Shown: positions 16,271 through 23,493 of the stretch, piece after piece
Numbering within the stretch: position 1 is the stretch's first letter
Layout of the letters: every line of letters begins with the position of its first letter
Assembly (NCBI GenBank): GCA_021287065.1
Contig: JAJTBE010000090.1
Span: forward strand, 1 to 34,023
From: Bacillota bacterium
GTDB lineage: Bacteria; Vulcanimicrobiota; JAJTBE01
Length of the DNA: 34,023 nucleotides
Direction: 5' to 3'
Notes under the pieces: generated by a model
What the model was told of the DNA's origin: nothing
What the model saw: only the letters and a program-made list of their open reading frames with translations
Databases searched by the model: none
Program-made: the position numbers and the translations under genes

Positions 16271-17602
16271 TTATAATCTCATAGTAAGTTTATCCTGAGT
16301 AATTGTATCCAGAATAAGCGGAGGCACATTGGGCTTTTCGCCGTTAATAGCTATAGCCTCAAGGAAGCGTTCCGTAGCCTGTTTCATTTTTTCTTCATCA
16401 TTACCGTAAATAGTGGCAATAGGCTCACCCCGTTCAACCTGATCGCCGATTCTCTTTTTGATGATAAGCCCTACCGAAGGATCAATGGGATCATCCTTTG
16501 TAAGTCTTCCTGCTCCGAGAATCAAAGCGGCCATGCCGATGCTGGCGGTTTTAAATGAGTTTACAAATCCTGATTTTTTCGAAAGGATTTCAACTTCATG
16601 TTTAGCCTGGGGCATAAGTTTCACATCTTCCGTAACCTTCGGGTTGCCGCCCTGAGCTTCGATAAGCTGTGCGAACTTCTTCAGGCCGCTGCCGTCAGAG
16701 ATGAGTTTTTCCATAAGTTTTCTTCCATCGGTGGGATTTGCCGAAGCGCCGCCCATGTATGCAAGATATCCTCCCAGAGTAAGGCTCACCTCAAACAGTG
16801 GAGTTCCTGCATGTTCACCGCGGAGAATCTCTATGGCTTCCTTTACCTCAAGAGTATTGCCGATGTGGGAGCCAAGGGGCTGATCCATATCAGTAAGCAT
16901 TGCAGTAACTTTTCTGTTTACTCTTGAACCTATATCTACCATTAGCTTGGCAAGTTTTCTTGCTTCAACGGGATCCGGTATGAATGCGCCGCTTCCCACT
17001 TTTACATCCAGAAGTATGGCATCGGTTCCGGCTGCAATCTTTTTGCTCATAATTGATGCTGCAATAAGGGGAATGCTGTCCACAGTAGCGGTAACATCCC
17101 TGAGTGCATACATCTTTTTATCAGCAGGAACCAGATTGCCGGTCTGGCCAATTACAGCCACACCGATCTTCTTAACCTGATTGATGAATTCTTCACGGGA
17201 AAAATCCACTTTCACTCCCGGAATTGATTCCAGTTTATCAAGGGTTCCGCCTGTATGTCCAAGGCCTCTCCCCGACATTTTTGCCACAGGAATTCCTGCA
17301 GCGGCAACCAGCGGTGCGAGAACCAGAGTTGTGGTGTCCCCTACTCCGCCTGTGCTGTGTTTATCAACTTTAACACCGGGTATTTCGGAAAGGTTCACAA
17401 TATCACCGGTATGAACCTTGCACATGGTAAGGTGAGCGGTTTCCTCATCATTCATGCCTTTAAAATAGATAGCCATAAGCATGGCTGCCATCTGATAATC
17501 AGGTATGCTGCCCTGCACAAAACCGTTGATGAAGAATTCGATTTCTTCCTTTGAGAGACTATCCCCATTTCTTTTTTTGAGGATCACGTCATAAGGAATC
17601 AT
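16271..17602 (-). CDS. pdp: pyrimidine-nucleoside phosphorylase
   Basis: Splits uridine, thymidine and deoxyuridine with phosphate into base and (deoxy)ribose 1-phosphate. This 443-residue protein has the full family signature KMSGRGLGHTGGTLDKLE near residue 108, the phosphate-site KHSTGGVGD near residue 80, and the C-terminal domain. The ATG at 17602 is chosen because GGAGG lies 5 nt before it; an in-frame GTG at 17614 would put this site inside the gene. The gap to punA is 26 nt. Together with PunA and DeoB it passes nucleoside sugars to pentose phosphates. It could also be called deoA, but the length and motif suit the Pdp type. Confidence 0.95.
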   Translation of the reverse strand: MIPYDVILKKRNGDSLSKEEIEFFINGFVQGSIPDYQMAAMLMAIYFKGMNDEETAHLTMCKVHTGDIVNLSEIPGVKVDKHSTGGVGDTTTLVLAPLVAAAGIPVAKMSGRGLGHTGGTLDKLESIPGVKVDFSREEFINQVKKIGVAVIGQTGNLVPADKKMYALRDVTATVDSIPLIAASIMSKKIAAGTDAILLDVKVGSGAFIPDPVEARKLAKLMVDIGSRVNRKVTAMLTDMDQPLGSHIGNTLEVKEAIEILRGEHAGTPLFEVSLTLGGYLAYMGGASANPTDGRKLMEKLISDGSGLKKFAQLIEAQGGNPKVTEDVKLMPQAKHEVEILSKKSGFVNSFKTASIGMAALILGAGRLTKDDPIDPSVGLIIKKRIGDQVERGEPIATIYGNDEEKMKQATERFLEAIAINGEKPNVPPLILDTITQDKLTMRL

Positions 17603-17628
17603 AAATGCCTCCACTTGTTTTTAAAAAA

Positions 17629-18456
17629 TTACAACTGAATCTGTTTGAGTGTTTCCCTGACGATTTTGGCAAGTTTGGGTCCTGCTTCATCAGCGACTTT
17701 GAGAACTTCATCATGTGTAACTTCCACACCAGCGGCATGGATAACATCAGTTACGCAGGAAATGCCAATAACCCTGATTCCGGCATGAACGGCAACCAGA
17801 ACTTCGGGCACTGTTGACATACCGACTACATCTGCTCCGATATTTCTGATGTAGTTGACTTCTGCGAAGGTTTCATAGTTGGGGCCTGTCACTGCGCAAT
17901 AGCTGCCGAATTTCGGCACAATACCAAGAGCTTCGCAAGCTTTTGCTACAACAGTTCTGAGCTCCCTGTCATAGGTGTTTGACATATCGGGGAAGCGTGG
18001 TCCCAGTTCGGGATCATTTATTCCTATAAGGGGGTTATCTCCCATAAGATTGATATGATCGTCCATAATAAGCAGATCGCCGGGGCGCAGGTCTGCCCTG
18101 AGTCCGCCTGATGCGTTTGTAACCACCATTGCTTTCACTCCGAGAGCCTGCATAATCCTTACAAGGAAGGTTATTTCCTTCATGGAGTGTCCTTCGTAAT
18201 AGTGGATTCTGCCTTTGAAGACCATTACATTTTTACCGGAAAGTTTTCCAAGGAAAAGAGAGCCTGCGTGCCCCTGTACTGTAGAAACTTTCATATTGGG
18301 AATGTCTGTATAGGGGATTTCGATGGCATCTTCGAGTTCATTGGCAAGATTTCCCAGACCCGATCCGAGAATCAGGCCTATTTCAGGCTTAAAGCCATTG
18401 GATTTCTTATTGATAGCCTCAGCGGCTTCATTCATCATACGTCTGAGTTCTTTCAT
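17629..18456 (-). CDS. punA: purine-nucleoside phosphorylase, trimeric type
   Basis: This 275-residue PNP-II / MTAP-family enzyme cleaves purine nucleosides by phosphorolysis. Visible motifs are GSGLG (31-35), QGHAGSL (61-67), GRIHYYEG (82-89), NASGG (114-118), TGPNYETFAE (190-199, with the base-contacting Glu199) and GADVVGMSTVPE (207-218). At 234-237 it reads CVTD where inosine/guanosine-specific trimeric enzymes have a TN pair; Asp237 replaces the Asn that contacts O6/N7. MTAPs, which use 6-aminopurines, have Asp there. So the enzyme may accept adenosine or MTA; this is inference. AAGGAG precedes the ATG. The gene lies between deoB and pdp. Confidence 0.93.
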   Translation of the reverse strand: MKELRRMMNEAAEAINKKSNGFKPEIGLILGSGLGNLANELEDAIEIPYTDIPNMKVSTVQGHAGSLFLGKLSGKNVMVFKGRIHYYEGHSMKEITFLVRIMQALGVKAMVVTNASGGLRADLRPGDLLIMDDHINLMGDNPLIGINDPELGPRFPDMSNTYDRELRTVVAKACEALGIVPKFGSYCAVTGPNYETFAEVNYIRNIGADVVGMSTVPEVLVAVHAGIRVIGISCVTDVIHAAGVEVTHDEVLKVADEAGPKLAKIVRETLKQIQL

Positions 18457-18504
18457 AGACGTCTCCTTTCCAGCGATAAAAATAACAGGTAATCATCCTG
18501 AAAA

Positions 18505-19668
18505 TTACAATCTGTCTTTAAAGCTTGTTCCAGCTTTAACTTTACCGAGACCAAATATATCATCAATTGTGGCTGCAATATCAGCAAATGTCTGTCTGGT
18601 TTCGAGAGCACCGCCCTTTAAGGTTTTTGACCAGACAAGAAGGGGCACATATTCTCTTGAGTGATCAGTGGATGGTGTTGTGGGATCGCATCCATGATCA
18701 GCAGTGATAAAGAGAACATCAGTGGGTTTCATAGCCTCAAAAATACGGGGCATAAAGACATCCATAGCTTCGAGGGCGTCTGCATATCCTTTTACATCGT
18801 TTCTGTGGCCAAATTTCATATCGAAATCAACAAGATTGGTAAATATCAAGCCCTTTGTATCCTGTTTCAGAAGTTCTTCGGTTACCTCGAGGCCGTTGAT
18901 ATTGTCTTTCATCTTGTGGTTGTCGGTAACGCCGTATCCGTTGAAAATATCCCTGATTTTGCCGACTCCGATAACCGGATAACCGGCATCCTGAAGGTGA
19001 TTGAGAACTGTTTTCTCCGGAGGGGTAACTGCGTAATCGTGCCTGTTGCCGGTTCTGCTGAAGCTGCCGGGCTGTCCGATGAAGGGACGGGCAATTACGC
19101 GGCTGACCATATGTTCGCCTTTGAGGAGTTTTCTGGCAATTTCGCAGATTTCATAAAGGCGGGGTATAGGTATTATCTCTTCGTGAGCTGCAATCTGAAA
19201 AACAGAATCTGCAGATGTATAGACGATGGGATAACCGGTTTTCATGTGTTCTTCGCCCAGATCATCTATGATCACTGTTCCTGAAGCGGGATAATTTCCG
19301 AGAGTCTTTGTTCCGATAGCTTCTTCAAAAGCTTTGATAACCTCTTCAGGGAATCCGTCGGGATATGTGGGGAAGGGATTGGTGGTAATCAGCCCTGCAA
19401 TTTCCCAGTGCCCTATGGTTGTATCCTTGCCTTTTGAAGCTTCCGACATTTTACAGAAAAGTCCGGTGGGTTCTTCAACCGGAGGAACTCCCTGAATGTC
19501 GTGTATATTTCCCAGACCCAGTTTTGCCAGGTTGGGCATTTTCAAGCCGCCCATCTTACGGGCGATATTTCCCAGAGTATCGCTGCCGACATCGCCATAT
19601 TCTGCTGCATCGGGCATTTCCCCGGCGCCGACGCTGTCAAGCACGATTATGATTGCTCTTTCGATCAT
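18505..19668 (-). CDS. deoB: phosphopentomutase
   Basis: Interconverts (deoxy)ribose 1-phosphate and 5-phosphate, linking nucleoside breakdown to the pentose phosphate pathway. The 387-residue length is normal. The N-terminal metal site [15 protein letters not shown] (Asp11) and GSDTLGNIA are present, with the alkaline-phosphatase-type metal motif [20 protein letters not shown] near residue 325. AAGGAG lies upstream of the ATG. It is the first gene of the ten-gene minus-strand run; punA follows after 48 nt. No deoC is in the window. Confidence 0.97.
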   Translation of the reverse strand: MIERAIIIVLDSVGAGEMPDAAEYGDVGSDTLGNIARKMGGLKMPNLAKLGLGNIHDIQGVPPVEEPTGLFCKMSEASKGKDTTIGHWEIAGLITTNPFPTYPDGFPEEVIKAFEEAIGTKTLGNYPASGTVIIDDLGEEHMKTGYPIVYTSADSVFQIAAHEEIIPIPRLYEICEIARKLLKGEHMVSRVIARPFIGQPGSFSRTGNRHDYAVTPPEKTVLNHLQDAGYPVIGVGKIRDIFNGYGVTDNHKMKDNINGLEVTEELLKQDTKGLIFTNLVDFDMKFGHRNDVKGYADALEAMDVFMPRIFEAMKPTDVLFITADHGCDPTTPSTDHSREYVPLLVWSKTLKGGALETRQTFADIAATIDDIFGLGKVKAGTSFKDRL

Positions 19669-19876
19669 AAGCCGCTCCTTTGCTGCAACACTAATACCAT
19701 AAGAAAAGTTACCTTTTCATGGAAACCTGATTTAATTAGATAAAAACGCCTAAAATCCTTTAAAAAACATAGATTTTCAACACATTTGAGCAGAAAAATA
19801 TTCCGTTTTTCCAGTATTGGTGATTGTGAAATATTTAGCAAAAGGTATTGTTTCAGTTATACAGATTATTAAGCAT

Positions 19877-19909
19877 CCGATTAGATTTCGGATTAGATCC
19901 GAATTAGCT
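19877..19909. promoter_or_regulatory. operator-like repeats upstream of deoB
   Basis: Three near-repeats follow one another at a period of about 11 bases, one helical turn: CCGATTAGATT, TCGGATTAGAT and CCGAATTAGCT. The middle of the set forms a perfect inverted repeat, TTCGGAT-TAG-ATCCGAA (19887-19903). Such spacing suits cooperative binding of a dimeric regulator. It lies about 220 bases before deoB; the regulator is not encoded in the window. Confidence 0.3.
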
Positions 19910-20030
19910 TCACAGTTATGAAGGATAGTTCATATGGATATAGAATTATGCAACGCAATAAGCTATTATACATTCTACCGGGGGAATCATAGCTATTATC
20001 AATCATACCTATCATCCCGGTTAGGTCAGG

Positions 20031-20055
20031 AAAGGCGGAAGCCTTTTATTTTTTT
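20031..20055 (+). terminator. intrinsic terminator, plus strand, no gene before it
   Basis: The stem AAAGGC / GCCTTT is closed by a GGAA tetraloop (GNRA class) and followed by TTATTTTTTT. It is oriented for plus-strand transcription, yet no plus-strand gene lies upstream for more than 10 kb. It may end a short untranslated RNA that starts near 19850-19950. Confidence 0.55.
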
Positions 20056-20109
20056 GTACGGAAAATCAGAGTTATTATTACTGATTCAGCAACATGAGCC
20101 TCTATTAAA

Positions 20110-21432
20110 TCAGAAACTGCCTGCCTTGTCTTTTCCCGCTTTAACATACTTCCAGGCTTCCATAACGAATTTATCCTTTACAGGGTCAGGGTTTTGAGAA
20201 GTACTTTCCAGTATAATCTGTGGAGTTATGCCTATTTCGTGTATATCATGTTTTCCGGGTGTGAGATATTTATCGGTGGTAAGATTGAGCATTGCTCCCC
20301 CGGTCAGTTTGTAAACAGTCTGAACGACGCCTTTGCCGAAGGATCTTCTACCCATAACTACTGCTTTTCCGTTTCCACCGATAGCAGCGGTCATAACCTC
20401 TGAGGCTGAAGCAGAGCCTTCATTGATGAGGATAACCACAGGAGCGGGAAATGTTTCATTGCTGCCTGATGATTTGGCTTTGGGAGTGCCGTCTTTTCCC
20501 ACAACCCACACCAGCGTGCCTGAAGGGACAAAACGGGCTGCGATTTTCAGAGCTTCATCGAAATCACCGCCGGGGTTGTTTCTTACATCAAGTATTAAGC
20601 CCGCTGCATTGTTCTTTTTCATATAGTTTATTGCATACTGAACTTCGCTGAATATCTTACCGGTAAAAATGCCTATTCTTATATATCCCACATTGCCGGA
20701 AAGCATCATATATTTTACGGGTTCTATCTTCAGGGGTTGAAATACCGGGCGGACCGTTATCGGCTTTCCGTTTCTTTCCACTGTTATATCGATGGATTCT
20801 CCTCTTTTTCCCGTAATCAGCATGGAAGCGTTGTAAAGTGTATAATTTCTGACAGATTTACCCCTGATAGCAACAATCTGATCGCCGCTTTTCAATCCTG
20901 CTTTTTCTGCGGGAGAGCCTGCAATAGGGGCAATAACCACTATTTTACCTTTTCTGGCGCCCATTTCAACACCTATGCCTGAGCCGTCCCCGCCTTCGAG
21001 AATCGCTCTTTTTGATGGTGTAAGAAGCACAGAATATGGATCATTAAGGGCTTCGACCATTCCATCAAGTGAAGCTTCCCCTACCATTGCAGCTTTTCGG
21101 GGATCACCGGAGCAGTTGCTTATATAGAGTGAATCAAATGTATTCCAGCCTGCGTTTTTTGGAATCTGCACATCGGGAAGAACTTTTTTCATTGCCCGGA
21201 AAGCTCCGCCCGCAAGGGTTTGCTCGGTTACAGGTTTATAAAATGAGTCATTGATAACCCCCCGGACTTTTTTGATATATCCGAGATACAGCATTTCAGG
21301 TGAAGCCTGGGCAATGCGTTCACTACTTCCGCTTCTACCCGGCTTATATTCCCCGGCGTAAACCTGAGCAGCAAAACAAAGCAGACACAGCATAAGTAAT
21401 GAAGTAGTTATCCTGTATTTAAGGCATTTCAT
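20110..21432 (-). CDS. ctpA: S41 family C-terminal processing peptidase
   Basis: This exported serine protease has 440 residues. It has a signal peptide (cleavage after VYA, about residue 26), a PDZ domain at about 150-220 that includes AGSPAEKAGLKSGD, and the S41 catalytic core with DVRNNPGG, NEGSASASE (nucleophile Ser342) and SFGKG (general base Lys367). The two catalytic residues are 25 apart, as in E. coli Prc (Ser430/Lys455). The ATG at 21432 is chosen over 21438 because the GAGGA site then has normal spacing. The PDZ domain binds substrate C-termini. It follows a small membrane protein gene by about 27 nt, so the pair is probably an operon. Confidence 0.93.
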   Translation of the reverse strand: MKCLKYRITTSLLMLCLLCFAAQVYAGEYKPGRSGSSERIAQASPEMLYLGYIKKVRGVINDSFYKPVTEQTLAGGAFRAMKKVLPDVQIPKNAGWNTFDSLYISNCSGDPRKAAMVGEASLDGMVEALNDPYSVLLTPSKRAILEGGDGSGIGVEMGARKGKIVVIAPIAGSPAEKAGLKSGDQIVAIRGKSVRNYTLYNASMLITGKRGESIDITVERNGKPITVRPVFQPLKIEPVKYMMLSGNVGYIRIGIFTGKIFSEVQYAINYMKKNNAAGLILDVRNNPGGDFDEALKIAARFVPSGTLVWVVGKDGTPKAKSSGSNETFPAPVVILINEGSASASEVMTAAIGGNGKAVVMGRRSFGKGVVQTVYKLTGGAMLNLTTDKYLTPGKHDIHEIGITPQIILESTSQNPDPVKDKFVMEAWKYVKAGKDKAGSF

Positions 21433-21459
21433 CAACATAATCCTCAGACGCTCCTTTTT

Positions 21460-21924
21460 TTAAACCTGACTGTTATCCGATTCTCCCGATATCTTAACTA
21501 TATTGCTTCGACAAATCATGCCATCCTTAATTCCGGTAACAAGAAAGAAAGCTCCTAACAGGAAAGAACCGCCGGCAAGTATGCCTGTGCCGGAATTGAC
21601 CGCCCCCTCAAGCCAGATGGAAACAGCCAGAAATATTCCCGCAGCCATACAACCAATTCCCCACCCTATTTTCCGATGACTCAGGGATAGTTTCTGTTTT
21701 ATCCGGAACTCAGGATTGTCCGGGCTTACTTTCTCCAGATATTCCGCATTTTCTTCTTTTATAACATCTATCATTTCCCGGATAATTTCTTCAGGAAACC
21801 TGAATTCTTTTACAATTCGCTCTGCAATAGCATCTTTGCTGATACCTGCGGCAAGTTCCTGCAAAATTATGACAGGCAGGCCGTTGAGGACTTTTTTGTC
21901 TTTCTCTGATAATTCTCCGTGCAT
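21460..21924 (-). CDS. small membrane protein, unknown function
   Basis: This 154-residue protein has a helical N-terminal half (about 1-80, rich in Glu, Lys and Ile) and two transmembrane helices at about 85-105 and 112-132, joined by a short turn, then a polar tail. No family is recognised. It lies 21 bases or slightly more before the S41 protease and probably shares its transcript. The ribosome binding site is weak. A candidate promoter lies at 21957-21986. Confidence 0.7.
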   Translation of the reverse strand: MHGELSEKDKKVLNGLPVIILQELAAGISKDAIAERIVKEFRFPEEIIREMIDVIKEENAEYLEKVSPDNPEFRIKQKLSLSHRKIGWGIGCMAAGIFLAVSIWLEGAVNSGTGILAGGSFLLGAFFLVTGIKDGMICRSNIVKISGESDNSQV

Positions 21925-21956
21925 TAAGGTTATACCAACTTTCCGATACTTGCTTA

Positions 21957-21986
21957 AATATATTTGAAGTTTTATTTGTCTGTAAA
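21957..21986 (-). promoter_or_regulatory. weak candidate promoter for membrane protein-protease pair
   Basis: On the minus strand TTTACA (21986-21981) and TATATT (21962-21957) are 18 bases apart, about 35 bases before the ATG at 21924. Both boxes are imperfect. Confidence 0.3.
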
Positions 21987-22049
21987 TTGCATTGATAAAT
22001 TAATTTCATATTGCAATCCGGAAAAACCTGCTTTTTTTAAAAAATGACA

Positions 22050-22093
22050 AAACAAATAGAAAAGCTTCTACCGTTTGTATCCGATAGAAGCTT
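22050..22093 (-). terminator. intrinsic terminator after the Gln/Asn-rich gene
   Basis: A perfect 9-bp stem (AAGCTTCTA 22062-22070 with TAGAAGCTT 22085-22093, loop 14 nt) is followed on the minus strand by TTTCTATTTGTTTTG. It lies about 80 bases downstream of the stop at 22170, the right place to end that single-gene transcript. Confidence 0.6.
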
Positions 22094-22169
22094 GTAAAGT
22101 CTGCGTTTTCTGCAAACCGACGGGATTGCCTTACCTTCCCAAAGAAAGGCTGGCACTGAAAAGCCGGTT

Positions 22170-23093
22170 TTAGATCATACGGTTGAGTTTTGCGAAGTTC
22201 TTCATTGCAGCCGGGTCAAACTGCTGGCCGTTGTATGCCTGCCAGATGGTCTGCTGGTTTGTAATGAAATTCTGAACTGATGCAAAATAATTCTGATAGC
22301 TCTGACCTGTGGTGCTGTTTGCAATATTCTGCTGTCCCTGTTCAACCATTGTGTTGTATTCGTTGAATCCGCTTGTAATGGCTGTGCTCATAGTCTGTCC
22401 GGGATTCTGGGGATCGGGCAGATGACCGCAGATTGCTTCCATATATTCCTGTTTCTGCATAAGGGCGAGATCAGTTTCCTGTTTCTGCAGCCCTTCGATA
22501 GTGCTGTTTCTGTTGTTGAGGGCTTCGAGATCAAAAACAGATGAATTCTGGTTCTGAAGGCCTGCAAGAGTTTCCTGGGCAGTGGATTCGAAAGCGCTGA
22601 ATTCGCCCTGATGTTTTGTTTCAAGTTCTTTCTGAACACTCATTTCCCAGTTTGCTCTCTGGAATTTCTGGACATAGTTTTCCGCACCTTCATAAAGCTT
22701 CGGCTTGCCGCTGGTTTCATCAAGAACCGGTTTTCCATCTGCACTGAATTCATAGTGGTTTGTTTCGAAAACCTGCTCCTTGCGGGAATTCATATCAGTA
22801 GTAAAATTGTTCATGTAGGACTGCTGCTGTCCCTGCAGATTGAAATACTGCTGCATAATATTCATTGTATCTTCATTTGACGGAGGCTGCGGAAGATTGT
22901 CTGCGCCAAATCCGAGGCCGGGGACAATGGAATTAGGGTCCAGCATTCCATTTGATGATGCATCGGTAGATACAAATCCCTGAAGTGATGCTGGCTGGTA
23001 GAACTGAGGGATAACATTGATATCGAAGTAGTCCTTCATCGCGCCGACCTGGGAAGCACCAAGGGCCATGGCGTTGAGATTAAATCCAAACAT
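22170..23093 (-). CDS. Gln/Asn-rich soluble protein, unknown
   Basis: This 307-residue protein has no signal peptide, no membrane helix and only one Cys. It is rich in Gln, Asn, Met, Ser and aromatic residues, with QGQQQS and EQGQQN runs, and the middle (about 135-235) looks helical with coiled-coil potential (ETDLALMQKQEYMEAI region). No family is recognised. Expression signals are the best in the window: a TTGACA/GATAAT promoter, a perfect AAGGAGGT site 7 nt before the ATG, a leader of about 190 nt and a clean terminator. It is transcribed alone. Possible roles are a structural or filament protein, or a substrate of a secretion system without a cleavable signal; neither is shown by the sequence. 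Confidence 0.85.
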   Translation of the reverse strand: MFGFNLNAMALGASQVGAMKDYFDINVIPQFYQPASLQGFVSTDASSNGMLDPNSIVPGLGFGADNLPQPPSNEDTMNIMQQYFNLQGQQQSYMNNFTTDMNSRKEQVFETNHYEFSADGKPVLDETSGKPKLYEGAENYVQKFQRANWEMSVQKELETKHQGEFSAFESTAQETLAGLQNQNSSVFDLEALNNRNSTIEGLQKQETDLALMQKQEYMEAICGHLPDPQNPGQTMSTAITSGFNEYNTMVEQGQQNIANSTTGQSYQNYFASVQNFITNQQTIWQAYNGQQFDPAAMKNFAKLNRMI

Positions 23094-23284
23094 TTAGAGA
23101 CCTCCTTGATAGATCGTTTATGAATCCTTTATTTCTCACAGAACTGCCTGAGGCAGACTGTATTTAAACCGGAATAATGAATTTTGTTTATAGTTTTCCA
23201 CAAGGCGCAACAAACCTTTTGAAACTTTCAATTTGCTTTATTAACTTTTTCTGCGCCTGAACTCCTGAATACTATAGTTATATT
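23094..23284 (-). promoter_or_regulatory. long structured 5' leader of the Gln/Asn-rich gene
   Basis: About 190 bases separate the predicted transcription start from the ATG. On the minus strand the leader contains AGGCGC...GCGCCT (23258-23253 with 23208-23203) enclosing a perfect TTGAAA-G-TTTCAA palindrome (23231-23219), and downstream a CTGCC-TCA-GGCAG hairpin (23156-23144). It could control stability or translation. It matches no riboswitch class I recognise. Confidence 0.35.
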
Positions 23285-23290
23285 CATTTA

Positions 23291-23319
23291 ATTATCACGC
23301 GGGCACCTGCTTTTGTCAA
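23291..23319 (-). promoter_or_regulatory. sigma70 promoter of the Gln/Asn-rich gene
   Basis: On the minus strand a consensus TTGACA (23319-23314) is followed after exactly 17 bases by GATAAT (23296-23291), one mismatch from the -10 consensus. Transcription would start near 23284. This is the closest match to consensus I found in the window. Confidence 0.7.
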
Positions 23320-23340
23320 GTAAGCCTTTAGTAGCAAAAT

Positions 23341-23358
23341 TGTAAAGATTTGTTTACA
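23341..23358. promoter_or_regulatory. candidate CRP/FNR-type operator
   Basis: TGTAAA-N6-TTTACA is a perfect inverted repeat with the half-site spacing of CRP/FNR-family sites. Its centre lies about 65 bases before the predicted start of the 23291-23319 promoter, close to the class I activator position. It may be chance in AT-rich DNA. Confidence 0.3.
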
Positions 23359-23370
23359 TCGGGGGAAGCA

Positions 23371-23423
23371 AAAAAATAAAGCCGCCTCCTTGGAATCTGA
23401 TTTTCTACAGGTTCTGTGGAGGC
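23371..23423 (-). terminator. intrinsic terminator after the 23494-24351 gene
   Basis: The stem GCCTCC (23418-23423 on the complement) with GGAGGC (23384-23389) encloses about 28 nt and is followed on the minus strand by GGCTTTATTTTTTTGC. It lies about 70 bases downstream of the exported-protein gene's stop codon. Confidence 0.55.
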
Positions 23424-23493
23424 AGACTTCATTTGAGTTCAACCAGTAATGCAAAAACACTCATGGTAAAATCTTACAAAACCAAAGCTATGG

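Larger units (their letters stand above)
19669..20109. other. non-coding regulatory-looking region upstream of deoB
   Basis: No credible gene lies in these 441 bases. They hold the upstream region of deoB (minus strand), an operator-like set of near-repeats at 19877-19909, a 6-bp stem (ACCGGG 19977-19982 with CCCGGT 20016-20021), and a plus-strand intrinsic terminator at 20031-20055. A weak AATCAG/CTGATT hairpin at 20064-20086 could end the minus-strand protease transcript. A plus-strand frame of 87 codons here runs through the terminator hairpin into the protease gene and is judged spurious. Confidence 0.5.

Noticed and set aside
20022-20046. SRP RNA (4.5S) helix 8-like sequence
   Set aside because: GGTCAGG and a GGAA-capped stem are present, but the AGCAGCC side and the enclosing helix are missing; U residues follow instead. 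Better read as a terminator.
19934-20197. 87-codon plus-strand open frame
   Set aside because: It runs through an intrinsic terminator hairpin and into the protease gene on the other strand, with no ribosome binding site.
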